DNA from: Opitutaceae bacterium
GTDB taxonomy: Bacteria; Verrucomicrobiota; Verrucomicrobiia; Opitutales; Opitutaceae
DNA: 47,102 nt
Assembly (NCBI GenBank): GCA_019634615.1
Contig: JAHCAZ010000027.1
Location: forward strand, 1-47,102
Reading direction: 5' to 3'
Shown piece by piece: positions 33,324 through 41,055 of this stretch. Position 1 is the stretch's first letter; every line of letters starts with the position of its first letter. A model generated the notes under the pieces. It did not search any database. It was not told the DNA's origin and was given only the letters and a program-made list of their open reading frames with translations. The position numbers and the translations under genes were made by a program.

Positions 33324-33508
33324 GGCCGACCGGTTTTTGGCGCACCGGCGGCCGCGGGTAAAGGCCAAGGTCCGGGCGCCGGTGAAGTGGCGGCATTCAG
33401 TAATGGTTGAAATGGACCGTGGGCGCCCAACTCATGCGACTCGCGCGCGTGCGAGCGGGGGCCAAACGGCTTTTGACTGTCGCCGAAAATGGATTTTCCT
33501 CGCCCTCA

Positions 33509-34072
33509 ATGCTCAGCGAAACCCTCCAGGATCGCGCGACCCAGTACGTCGCCGGCGCCATGTCGGCGCCGGAACGGGAGGGCTTTGAGATCCTGCTCGA
33601 GTATCAGGCCGAGCTGCGCGAGTTCGTGGAAAGCCTGCGTCAGGTGGTGACGACGGTGACGCTGGCAGGCGTGCGGCCTGAGGTCGCGCCGCCGGCGGCA
33701 CTGAAGGCGCGGCTCATGGACGATCTCGCGCGGCGTCCGGCCAAGCCGGAGGCGCCGGGGCTGGTGGTGACCGACGCCCAGGGGTTGGTCGAATGGGTCA
33801 ACCCGGCCTTCATCGCGATGTGCGGCCATTCGCTCGCCGAGCTCAAGGGCCGCAAGCCCGGGCACGTCCTGCAGGGACCGGAGACGGACCACGCCGCCGT
33901 GGATCGCATCCGCACCGCCTTGCGCACCCGGCAGGCCTGCCGAGAGACGGTGTTGAACTATCACAAGGACGGCACCAAATACCGCGCCGAAGTCCGCATC
34001 GCGCCGATCCTTGACGACGCCGGCGAGCCGCTCTGGTTCGTGGCGAAGGAACGGAAGCTGGCTGACGTCTGA
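33509..34072 (+). CDS. Anti-sigma-like N-terminus fused to a PAS domain
   Basis: 187 residues from ATG 33509; a TTG-started extension upstream has no similarity to anything. Residues 1-75 (LQDRATQYVAGAMSAPEREG, PPAALKARLMDDLAR) form an all-helical segment like the N-terminal helical domain of RskA-type anti-sigma factors. Residues about 84-185 are a PAS domain: VVTDAQGLVEWVNPAFIAMC, ELKGRKPGHVLQGPETD and the terminal GEPLWFVAKERKL. Where LOV-type PAS domains have the flavin-binding Cys (GRNCRF), this protein has GRKPGH, so it is not a LOV photosensor by that test. No kinase or membrane helix is present. A soluble sensor that binds a sigma factor is an inference. Confidence 0.75.
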   Translation: MLSETLQDRATQYVAGAMSAPEREGFEILLEYQAELREFVESLRQVVTTVTLAGVRPEVAPPAALKARLMDDLARRPAKPEAPGLVVTDAQGLVEWVNPAFIAMCGHSLAELKGRKPGHVLQGPETDHAAVDRIRTALRTRQACRETVLNYHKDGTKYRAEVRIAPILDDAGEPLWFVAKERKLADV

Positions 34073-34087
34073 GATCGTGCGCGCGCC

Positions 34088-34894
34088 TCAGGAGCGGCGG
34101 CGCCAGGCAACGACACCGAGGGCGGCGAGACCCGCCAGGAGGGCGTATGTCGACGGCTCCGGGACGGGCGTCGTGGCGGAAGCCAGAAAGTTGTCAGCCG
34201 TAAAGACACCTTCGACTAACGCACTGGTCGGGCCCGCATTCGGGGCATTCGTGGCCTTGATGCTGAGTTGGAAGGTGCTCCCTGAGGTCATGTTCCACGC
34301 TTGTCCGCTGCTTCCCACGGAAACGCTCAGGAGATTGGTCAACCCGCTTCCGCTATCGTACGCGGCAATCAGCGTCTCGCTGGAGGCGATGTAGCCTACG
34401 TACATAGTCGCGGTCGTGGGGTTTGTGGTCACCTGGACCGCAAAAGGTCCGTCGGAGCCATTGGATTTGACCGCAGCTTTTGCGCTGGGGTTGCCGGCCA
34501 TGTCGCCGAATTTGCTAAGGGTGACGGCGATATAGTCGTCGACCGAATCGCTGTTGGCTAACACCATGGTCCAATCGACACTCTGCCCTGCAATCAGGGT
34601 GGTGTTGAGGGTGAAATCGATCTGAACCTGCCAGTCGGCAGTATAGCTGCCGACATTGAGGATCCAGGACCGCATCGCTGATGAATGCGTCGACCAAGTC
34701 GCACCGCTGTCGGTGAAATTAAGCGATCCATAATTGGCGGTGAAAGCGCCGCCATTTTGACTTAATTCCGTGCCCCAGTTGGACGGGTTGATCACGGTTC
34801 CGTCAAAAGTATCACTCCCGCTAAAGTTCTGTGCGGTCGAAAACGGCACAATGGCTAAGGTGACCAACAAGGCGAGGGGCAGTCGGGGGATCAT
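34088..34894 (-). CDS. PEP-CTERM sorting-signal protein
   Basis: 268 residues, ATG at 34894. A signal peptide (MIPRLPLALLVTLAIVPFSTA) starts it and the C-terminus reads PVPEPSTYALLAGLAALGVV followed by AWRRRS, the full PEP-CTERM signal recognised by an exosortase. The middle is Ser/Thr/Asn-rich with beta-strand character (LNFTDSGATWSTHSSAMRSW). The gene's base composition is visibly lower in G+C than its neighbours. No exosortase or other PEP-CTERM genes are present in the window, so sorting must be encoded elsewhere. It is convergent with the PAS gene. Role: surface or extracellular matrix protein. Confidence 0.9.
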   Translation of the reverse strand: MIPRLPLALLVTLAIVPFSTAQNFSGSDTFDGTVINPSNWGTELSQNGGAFTANYGSLNFTDSGATWSTHSSAMRSWILNVGSYTADWQVQIDFTLNTTLIAGQSVDWTMVLANSDSVDDYIAVTLSKFGDMAGNPSAKAAVKSNGSDGPFAVQVTTNPTTATMYVGYIASSETLIAAYDSGSGLTNLLSVSVGSSGQAWNMTSGSTFQLSIKATNAPNAGPTSALVEGVFTADNFLASATTPVPEPSTYALLAGLAALGVVAWRRRS

Positions 34895-35105
34895 GCCGGG
34901 GACTATGCCCGAATAGGCAGGTCTTGGCTGCGCATCCATTGTCCCGGCCTCAGGTTGCATCGTTTCTGATGAGAGCCATTAAATCCCCAGCGGCGTCGCG
35001 GGAGTAGAATTTGCGCAGGCGGGAATCAGGTGCGCTGCTGTTGCCAGGCTGCCGCCGATTGCAGGTTGAGCCGTGCGCCACCCCGCGCAGCATCCACCGT
35101 CACCC

Positions 35106-36056
35106 ATGACCCCTCGCGAACGCTTCATCGCCGCCCTCGAGCGCCGGCCGCTCACCGGGCGGGTGCCGCACTTCGAACTGGTCTTCTTCCTTACGATGGA
35201 GGCCTTCGGCAAGGTGCACCCGATCCACCGCAACTACAGCCAGTGGCTGCAGATGGAGGAGCGGGAGCGCCAGCTGCACCGCCGGGACATGGCCGACCTC
35301 TACATCGCCACCGCCGAGCGCTTCGAGCACAGCGCCATTTTCATCCACCCCAACCCCGGCGAGCTCGACGAGCTCGCGCGATTGGTCGACCTCATCCGCG
35401 AGCGATCCGGCGACCGTTACTTCCTCATGGCGCACGGCGACGCCACCTTCGCCGTGCCCAACGGCGCCGACATGGAAGCGTTCTCCTGCCGGATGGTCGA
35501 GGAACCCGACGCCCTCAAGGCCGAGGCCGCCGCCGCCGTGCGCAAGGCCCTCGCCGACGCGGCCAAGCTCCGTCGCCCCGGCGGCCTCGACGGCTTCGCG
35601 CTCTGCTCCGACTACTGCTTCAACACCGGGCCGTTCATGAGCCCGGCCAAGTTCGCCGACTTCGTCACGCCGTACCTCGCCGAGCTGACGCGCGGCTACC
35701 GGGACATGGGCTACTACGTGATCAAGCACACCGACGGTAACATCATGCCGATCATCGACCAGCTCGTGTCCACGAAACCCCACGCGCTGCACTCGCTCGA
35801 CCCGCAGGGCGCCGTGGACCTCGCCGAGGTCAAGCGCCGCTACGGCCACGAGCTCTGCCTCATCGGCAACGTGCATTGCGGCATGATGGACGCCGGCACG
35901 CCCGAGCAGGTCGAGGCCGCCGCGCGGCAGGCGCTGCAGGCGGGTATGCCCGGCTACGGCTACATCTTCTCCACGAGCAACTGCATCTACACCGGCATGC
36001 CGCTGGCCAACTACGAGCGGATGCTCGACGTCTGGCGCCGCGAGGGAAATTATTGA
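35106..36056 (+). CDS. UroD/MtaA-like methyltransferase, paralogue 1
   Basis: 316 residues, ATG at 35106 (TPRERFIAALERRPLTGRVP is a UroD-family start). The position of the zinc-binding His-x-Cys of MtaA is His208-Thr-Asp210 (KHTDGN), so the first Cys is replaced by Asp. A later Cys293 (STSNCIY) occupies the third ligand region. The fold is that of uroporphyrinogen decarboxylase, but the family is mostly methyl-transfer enzymes acting on corrinoid proteins or thiols. It is first in a run of four similar genes with only 10-100 bases between them. Whether it carries metal is uncertain. Confidence 0.85.
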   Translation: MTPRERFIAALERRPLTGRVPHFELVFFLTMEAFGKVHPIHRNYSQWLQMEERERQLHRRDMADLYIATAERFEHSAIFIHPNPGELDELARLVDLIRERSGDRYFLMAHGDATFAVPNGADMEAFSCRMVEEPDALKAEAAAAVRKALADAAKLRRPGGLDGFALCSDYCFNTGPFMSPAKFADFVTPYLAELTRGYRDMGYYVIKHTDGNIMPIIDQLVSTKPHALHSLDPQGAVDLAEVKRRYGHELCLIGNVHCGMMDAGTPEQVEAAARQALQAGMPGYGYIFSTSNCIYTGMPLANYERMLDVWRREGNY

Positions 36057-36066
36057 GTCCCCGCCC

Positions 36067-37080
36067 ATGAACGGCCGCGAACGCATCCTCGCCCATCTCG
36101 CCGGCCGGCCCGTCGACCGGCTGCCGCTGATGCCGATCACGATGATGTTCGCGGCGCGCCAGGCCGGCGCGCGTTACCTCGACTACTGCACCGATCACCG
36201 CGTGCTGGCCGAGGGGCAGATCCGCACCGCGGAGGCGTTCGGCTTCGACTACGTCAACACCATGTCGGACCCCGCCCGCGAGGCGGCCGACTGCGGCGCG
36301 CAGGTACGGTATTTCGACGAGCAGCCGGTGGCGCTCGTCGAGGATGAGGCCCGGCTCGCCGACAAGGTGCAACTCGCCGGCCTGCAGCCGCCCGACCCGC
36401 TCGGCGGCGGGCGCATGCACAACGGCGTCAAGGCCGTCGCCCTCCTGCGCGAGCGCGTGGGCCGCGACCTGCTGGTCGAGGGCTGGATCGAAGGCCCCAT
36501 GGCCGAGGCGGCGGACCTCCGCGGGATCAACACGCTGATGCTCGATTTCTACGACGACCCGGTGTTCGTGCATGACCTGTTCGCCTTTTGCGTGGAGCTG
36601 GGGCTCCGCTTCGCCCGCGCCCAGGTGGAGGCCGGGGCCGACCTGATCGGCGTCGGCGACGCCGCGGCCTCGCTGATCGGCCCGGGCCTGTACCGCGAGT
36701 TTGTCTGGCCCTTCGAGCGCCGGCTCATCGACGGCATCCGCGCGCTGGGCGTGCCGGCGCGCCTGCACATCTGCGGCAACACCCGCGCCCACCTCGCCGG
36801 CATGGGCCACCTGCGCTGCGGCATCGTGGACCTCGACTATCCCGTGCCGCTGGCCGAGGCCCGCGTGGAGATGGGGCCCGACCAGGTGCTCATCGGCAAC
36901 CTCAACCCCGTGTCCGGCCTGCGCAACAGCACGCCCGCCGCGGTCACCGCCGCGCTGACGGCTTGCCACCGCGCGGCGGGCCCGCGCTTCATCGTCGGCG
37001 CCGGCTGCGAGGTCCCGCGCGACACGCCCGCTGAAAATCTCCGCGCGCTCTGCGCCTACGCGCACGAGCATCAACCGTGA
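36067..37080 (+). CDS. UroD/MtaA-like methyltransferase, paralogue 2 (canonical zinc site)
   Basis: 337 residues, ATG at 36067, 10 bases after paralogue 1. It has the full zinc-binding set of methanol methyltransferase MtaA: His234-x-Cys236 (LHICGN) and Cys314 (GAGCEVPRDTP), at nearly the same residue numbers as in the archaeal enzyme. FGFDYVNTMSDPAREAADCG and EGPMAEAADLRG are typical of the MtaA/CmuA branch. It probably transfers a methyl group between a methyl-corrinoid protein and a thiol or folate. No corrinoid-binding protein gene lies in the window. Confidence 0.88.
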   Translation: MNGRERILAHLAGRPVDRLPLMPITMMFAARQAGARYLDYCTDHRVLAEGQIRTAEAFGFDYVNTMSDPAREAADCGAQVRYFDEQPVALVEDEARLADKVQLAGLQPPDPLGGGRMHNGVKAVALLRERVGRDLLVEGWIEGPMAEAADLRGINTLMLDFYDDPVFVHDLFAFCVELGLRFARAQVEAGADLIGVGDAAASLIGPGLYREFVWPFERRLIDGIRALGVPARLHICGNTRAHLAGMGHLRCGIVDLDYPVPLAEARVEMGPDQVLIGNLNPVSGLRNSTPAAVTAALTACHRAAGPRFIVGAGCEVPRDTPAENLRALCAYAHEHQP

Positions 37081-37093
37081 ACCCCACCTCATC

Positions 37094-38161
37094 ATGACTC
37101 CCCGAGCCCGCGTCGAACGCGCCCTGGGCGGCGGCCACGGCCCCGTCGTACCCTTCACCATCTACGAGGCCTTCGTGCACCCCTGCCTGGCCGAGCGCGA
37201 GATGCGCAACCGCGGCATGTGCATCGTCCAGCGCCTCCCGGTCTTCAAGACCCACCGCCCCAACGTCCGCACCACTGCTCACACGTGGTGGGAGGGCGAC
37301 CGCAAGTTCACCCGCACCCAGCACGAGACGCCGCGCGGCACGCTCACGTCGCTCACCGAGGACGCCGGCTTCACCACCTGGCGGCATGAGCTGCTGCTCA
37401 AGCGTCCCGAGGACTATGCGGCAATCCGGTTCTTCCTGGCGGACGAGGTCTACGAGGCCGATTACGGCCCGATGACACAGGCTGACATCGATTTCGACGG
37501 CGACGCGATCTGCCGCGCCAACTTCGGCCTCGAGCCGCTCCAGGAGCTCATCTCGGGCAGCGTCATGGCGATGGAGCAGTTCTGCGAGGAGTGGATGGAG
37601 CGCCGCGACGAGGTGCTTTCGCTCTACCGCATCCTCGTCGAGAATCGCCGGAAGATCTACCCGATCGTCGCCGCCTCGCCTGCCGGGCACGCCAACTACG
37701 GCGGCAACGTCACCCCCGAGATCATCGGGCCGCAGGTGTTCGAGGAGTACTACCTGCCGCATTACCACGAGGCGGCGGAGGTCATGCACCGCCACGGCAA
37801 GCTCATCGGCTGCCACTTCGACGCGAACAACCGCATCATCGCCTCCGCCATCGCCTCGACGCCCCTCGACTACATCGAGGCCTTCACGCCGGCGCCCGAC
37901 ACCGACATGACCCTCGCCGAGGCCCGCGCGGCCTGGCCGGGCAAGGTGCTGTGGATCAACTATCCCTCGTCGGCCCACCTGCGCCCTGACGCCGAGGTCG
38001 AGCAGATCGCCGTCAATCTCTGCGAGGAGGCCAACGGCATCGACGGCCTGCTCTTCGCCATCACCGAGGACATGCCCGCCGGCCGCTGGCAGAACAGCTG
38101 CCGCGCGATCATGACCGGGCTGGAACGCCACGCCCAGGAGCACGCGTGGAGATATGGCTGA
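37094..38161 (+). CDS. UroD-like protein, paralogue 3
   Basis: 355 residues, ATG at 37094, 13 bases after paralogue 2. Start RVERALGGG and the barrel are as in the family, but the metal-site region reads Cys240-His241-Phe-Asp243 (IGCHFDANN) and the third ligand position has no Cys (FAITEDMPAGRW). It contains several family-specific aromatic residues (TAHTWWEGDRKF). The substitutions suggest a different substrate or loss of the zinc site. It is followed by a 24-base inverted repeat 12 bases past the stop. Confidence 0.82.
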   Translation: MTPRARVERALGGGHGPVVPFTIYEAFVHPCLAEREMRNRGMCIVQRLPVFKTHRPNVRTTAHTWWEGDRKFTRTQHETPRGTLTSLTEDAGFTTWRHELLLKRPEDYAAIRFFLADEVYEADYGPMTQADIDFDGDAICRANFGLEPLQELISGSVMAMEQFCEEWMERRDEVLSLYRILVENRRKIYPIVAASPAGHANYGGNVTPEIIGPQVFEEYYLPHYHEAAEVMHRHGKLIGCHFDANNRIIASAIASTPLDYIEAFTPAPDTDMTLAEARAAWPGKVLWINYPSSAHLRPDAEVEQIAVNLCEEANGIDGLLFAITEDMPAGRWQNSCRAIMTGLERHAQEHAWRYG

Positions 38162-38173
38162 ACCTTCAGTATC

Positions 38174-38246
38174 GTAGCCACGAGCGTGAGCGAGTGGATT
38201 GGACGCCACTATTGCCGTCGGACCACTCGCTTACGCTCGTAGCTAC
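38174..38246. repeat. Inverted repeat after UroD paralogue 3
   Basis: Two 24-base arms, 38174-38197 and 38223-38246, match at 22 of 24 positions and the two mismatches are G-T compatible in RNA. The arm is GTAGCCACGAGCGTGAGCGA plus GTGG. It begins 12 bases after a stop codon. Confidence 0.85.
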
Positions 38247-38258
38247 ACGTGAACGCAA

Positions 38259-39287
38259 ATGAAGATGCCTGCCTCGCGTGACATCGTTTTCAGCGCCCTC
38301 CGCGGCGAGCCCACGCCGCGCGCGCCGGTGGTGCCGCTGGCGGTGCATTTCTGCGCGCGCGTCACCGGGGTGACGCTGGACCGCTACACGCGTGATGCCG
38401 ACACGCTGGCGGCGGCCGTGATCGCGTATCACGAGCGGTTTCGGCCCGATGCCGTCATCCTCTCGGCCGACACGTGGGTCAGCGCCCAAGCCATGGGCGC
38501 CGCTGTCGGCCCGATCGGCGAGCAGCAGCCTTGGGGTGGGCTGGGGGAGTCGCGCGTGCGGACCCTCGCGGACGTCAAGGCGTTGCCCGAGCCGGACGTC
38601 GCGCATCAGGGGCGTTATCCGCTCATGCTCGAAGCCCTGCGCCGCATCGTTGCAGCCGTCGGTCGCGACACCGCGGTCGTCGCGTGCTTCGACCAGTATC
38701 CCTTTTCGCTCGCGGCCGCGCTCATGGGCCTGAATGAGCTGATGCTCGCGGTCCACGACGACCCCGCCCTCGTGCAGGCCCTGATGGAGCGCTGCCACCG
38801 CTTCGGCCTCGCCTATGGCCGGGGGTTGGCGGACGCCGGCGCGGATGTCTTGACCGGCGGCGACTCGCCCGCGGGCCTCATCGGACCGGAACGTTACCGC
38901 GAGTTCGCCTGGCCGTGGGAGCGTCGCCTGATCGCCGATCTCAAGGCGGCCACGGGCAAGCCCGTGTCGCTTCACATCTGCGGCAATGCCGAGCCGATCC
39001 TCGCCGACATGGCCCGCACGGGAGCGGACGTTTTGGAGATCGATTACCGCACCGACCTTGCCTTGGCCGCCCGCACGGTCGGTCCGGATGTGACGCTCTG
39101 GGGCAACCTCGATCCGGTCGCGGTCCTCGCCCAAGGCACGCCGGCCACGGTGCGCGCCGCGGCCCGCCAAGCGCTCACGGCCATGTCCGGCCACCGGCGA
39201 TTCATTCTCGGCTCGGGCTGCACCCTCGCCGTCGAGACACCGTTCGAGAATGTCGAAGCGCTGATCGGGTCGGTCGAGGTCCAGTAA
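38259..39287 (+). CDS. UroD/MtaA-like methyltransferase, paralogue 4 (canonical zinc site)
   Basis: 342 residues, ATG at 38259, 13 bases past the repeat. It retains the metal-binding set His239-x-Cys241 (LHICGN) and Cys321 (GSGCTLAVETP). DFDQYPFSLAAALMGLNEL and GADVLTGGDSPAGLIGP match the MtaA-like branch and it is more similar to paralogue 2 than to 1, 3 or 5 by motif. Methyl transfer with a corrinoid partner is expected. The stop codon is immediately followed by, and included in, the hexamer-rich inverted repeat. Confidence 0.87.
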   Translation: MKMPASRDIVFSALRGEPTPRAPVVPLAVHFCARVTGVTLDRYTRDADTLAAAVIAYHERFRPDAVILSADTWVSAQAMGAAVGPIGEQQPWGGLGESRVRTLADVKALPEPDVAHQGRYPLMLEALRRIVAAVGRDTAVVACFDQYPFSLAAALMGLNELMLAVHDDPALVQALMERCHRFGLAYGRGLADAGADVLTGGDSPAGLIGPERYREFAWPWERRLIADLKAATGKPVSLHICGNAEPILADMARTGADVLEIDYRTDLALAARTVGPDVTLWGNLDPVAVLAQGTPATVRAAARQALTAMSGHRRFILGSGCTLAVETPFENVEALIGSVEVQ

Positions 39288-39288
39288 T

Positions 39289-39373
39289 CGTTCTCGTACT
39301 CGTTCTCCGGCTTGAGAGGTCCAACGATTCGAGAACGAGAACGATTACGATTACGAGAACGAGTACGAGAATG
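39289..39373. repeat. Inverted repeat of hexamer words at the UroD paralogue 4 stop
   Basis: The arms 39289-39307 and 39355-39373 match at 18 of 19 positions. Both consist of hexamer-like words, CGTTCT, CGTACT, CGTTCT on the left and ACGAGA/ACGATT on the right, so the element also looks like a short tandem repeat of period 6. It directly abuts the TAA of the UroD gene (39285-39287). Confidence 0.85.
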
Positions 39374-39522
39374 AGTCTGATCGGACCGGATCTTTTGTAT
39401 GTTCTGATACGGTTTGTGCATTTCGTCCTACTATCTTGGATAAATCTGCCCACTGACTGTGTCCTAGAGCGGCAATCGCATGGACTCCCCCGGGCTCGGA
39501 ACCAGCATGGAGGGTCCTCTCC

Positions 39523-40848
39523 ATGAACTTTCTGCAACGGACCGCCACCATCGCTCCGCCCGGCTACAACCGCTGGCTGGTGCCCCCCGCGGCCATCGCC
39601 CTGCACATGTGCATCGGGCAGATCTACGGTTTCTCGGTCTTCAAGAAACCGCTCGCGCAGGCGCTCGGCGTGACCGCGCCGGCGGCGGGTGATTGGACGC
39701 AGCCGGAGGTCGGGCTTTCCTTTTCCATCGCGCTGGCGGTGCTGGGCGTGTCGGCGGCCTTGTTCGGCAAGTGGGTCGAGAAGAACGGCCCGCGGCTCAC
39801 CATGGTCGTCAGCGCGCTGTGTTTCTGCGGCGGGCTCGTGATCGCGGCGGGCGGCGTTTTCTGGCACCAGCTCTGGCTCCTGTACCTCGGCTATGGATTA
39901 CTTGGCGGCATCGGCCTGGGCCTCGGCTACATTGCCCCGGTATCCACGCTCGTGAAATGGTTTCCGGACCGCCCCGGCATGGCCACGGGACTCGCGATCA
40001 TGGGTTTCGGCGGCGGCGCTCTGATCGGTGCGCCGCTGGCGGAGGAGTTGATGCGGCATTTCGCGGGCCCCGAGGGCGTGGGCGCCTGGCAGGCGCTGCT
40101 CGTGATGGCGGGCATTTATGTTTGCTTCATGACGTTTGCCGCCTGGCTCGTGAAGGTGCCGGCGGATGATTGGAAACCCGCGGGTTATGTGCCGAAGGTC
40201 ACGACGGCCGCCCCCGTTAAGGTCGCGGTCGACACCGCCTGGCGCACGCCGCAGTTCTGGCTCCTGTGGGGCGTCCTCTGCCTCAACACGACGGCGGGCA
40301 TCGGCATCCTCGGGCAGGCTTCGCCGATGATCCAGGACATGTTCAACGTCACCCCGGCCGCGGCCGCGGGCTTTGTCGGGCTCCTCTCCCTGTGCAACCT
40401 CGGCGGGCGTTTCCTCTGGTCGTCATTCTCCGACGTGATCGGCCGGCGCGGCGTGTACGCCGCCTATTTCATCCTCGGTGCTGCGCTGTACCTGTGCGTG
40501 CCATGGACCCAACGTGGCGGCTATCTCGCGGTTTTTGTCATCCTCACGGGCGCCATCATCTCGATGTACGGTGGCGGCTTCTCGACGCTGCCGGCCTACC
40601 TTCGTGACATGTTCGGCGCCTACCAGGTGGGCGCGATCACGGGCCGCGTGCTCACCGCCTGGTCGGTCGCGGCGATCCTCGGGCCGCAGCTCGTCGACCG
40701 CCTCTCCGCCGCCCAGCGCGCCGCCGGCGTGCCCGCCGGCGAGGCCTACAACACGACGCTCTACCTCATGGCGGGATTGCTCCTCCTCGGGCTCGCCTGC
40801 AACCTCGCGGTCCGCCCCGTGGACCCGCGGCACCACGTGAAACCATGA
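39523..40848 (+). CDS. OFA-family MFS transporter (oxalate/formate antiporter-like)
   Basis: 441 residues, ATG at 39523. Twelve hydrophobic segments are visible. Family landmarks are FYGFSVFKKPLA near the start, GLSFSIALAVLGVSAALFGK, GLGYIAPVSTLVKWFPDRPG, and LCNLGGRFLWSSFSDVIGRR between helices 8 and 9. OFA proteins exchange organic anions such as oxalate, formate or lactate. The downstream 44-codon gene overlaps its stop (ATGA). A substrate linked to the neighbouring lyase and dehydrogenases, for instance a small uronate-derived acid, is plausible. Confidence 0.92.
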   Translation: MNFLQRTATIAPPGYNRWLVPPAAIALHMCIGQIYGFSVFKKPLAQALGVTAPAAGDWTQPEVGLSFSIALAVLGVSAALFGKWVEKNGPRLTMVVSALCFCGGLVIAAGGVFWHQLWLLYLGYGLLGGIGLGLGYIAPVSTLVKWFPDRPGMATGLAIMGFGGGALIGAPLAEELMRHFAGPEGVGAWQALLVMAGIYVCFMTFAAWLVKVPADDWKPAGYVPKVTTAAPVKVAVDTAWRTPQFWLLWGVLCLNTTAGIGILGQASPMIQDMFNVTPAAAAGFVGLLSLCNLGGRFLWSSFSDVIGRRGVYAAYFILGAALYLCVPWTQRGGYLAVFVILTGAIISMYGGGFSTLPAYLRDMFGAYQVGAITGRVLTAWSVAAILGPQLVDRLSAAQRAAGVPAGEAYNTTLYLMAGLLLLGLACNLAVRPVDPRHHVKP

Positions 40849-40979
40849 AACTCAAGCTGATCATCGTCTGGCTCATCGTTGCGATCCCGCTCGGCTGGGG
40901 CGTCGCGAAGTCCCTGAAGAAGAGCCGCCCCCTCTTCAGCGGCACGACCGTGACTGTCGGCGCCGAATTGCAGAAGTGA
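40845..40979 (+). CDS. MFS transporter small subunit-like peptide (44 aa)
   Basis: ATG at 40845 overlaps the OFA transporter stop. The peptide MKLKLIIVWLIVAIPLGWGV then AKSLKKSRPLF is a membrane helix followed by a basic segment and a short tail. Many OFA-type transporters are followed by a short gene with the same pattern. The overlap, the size and the topology make it convincing. A role in transporter stability is inferred. Confidence 0.75.
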   Translation: MKLKLIIVWLIVAIPLGWGVAKSLKKSRPLFSGTTVTVGAELQK

Positions 40980-40988
40980 TTTGTCGTC

Positions 40989-41039
40989 GGAGCCTGCTTG
41001 CAGGCGATGGGACGTTGCTATCGCCTGCCAGCAGGCTCC
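40989..41039. repeat. REP-like doublet inverted repeat
   Basis: The arms 40989-41007 and 41021-41039 match at 18 of 19 positions. Each arm (GGAGCCTGCTTGCAGGCGA) is itself a palindrome (GCCTGC-TTGC-AGGC style), the architecture of Pseudomonas-type REPINs (GGAGCGAGCTTGCTCGCGA). It lies 9 bases after the small transporter subunit stop. Confidence 0.88.
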
Positions 41040-41055
41040 TACCGGTCAACACCCC

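Noticed and set aside
33407..33508. N-terminal extension of the PAS protein from a TTG codon
   Set aside because: No ribosome-binding site, no similarity, and the ATG at 33509 begins exactly at the conserved helical segment.
33481..33508. TTGACT as a -35 element for the PAS gene
   Set aside because: No acceptable -10 at the right spacing.
39285..39373. Possible CRISPR-like repeat
   Set aside because: Hexamer words without constant repeat and unique spacers; better explained as an inverted repeat.
40981..41055. Extension of the PL22-like protein
   Set aside because: The extra codons are the REP-like palindrome, so ATG 41056 is the better start.
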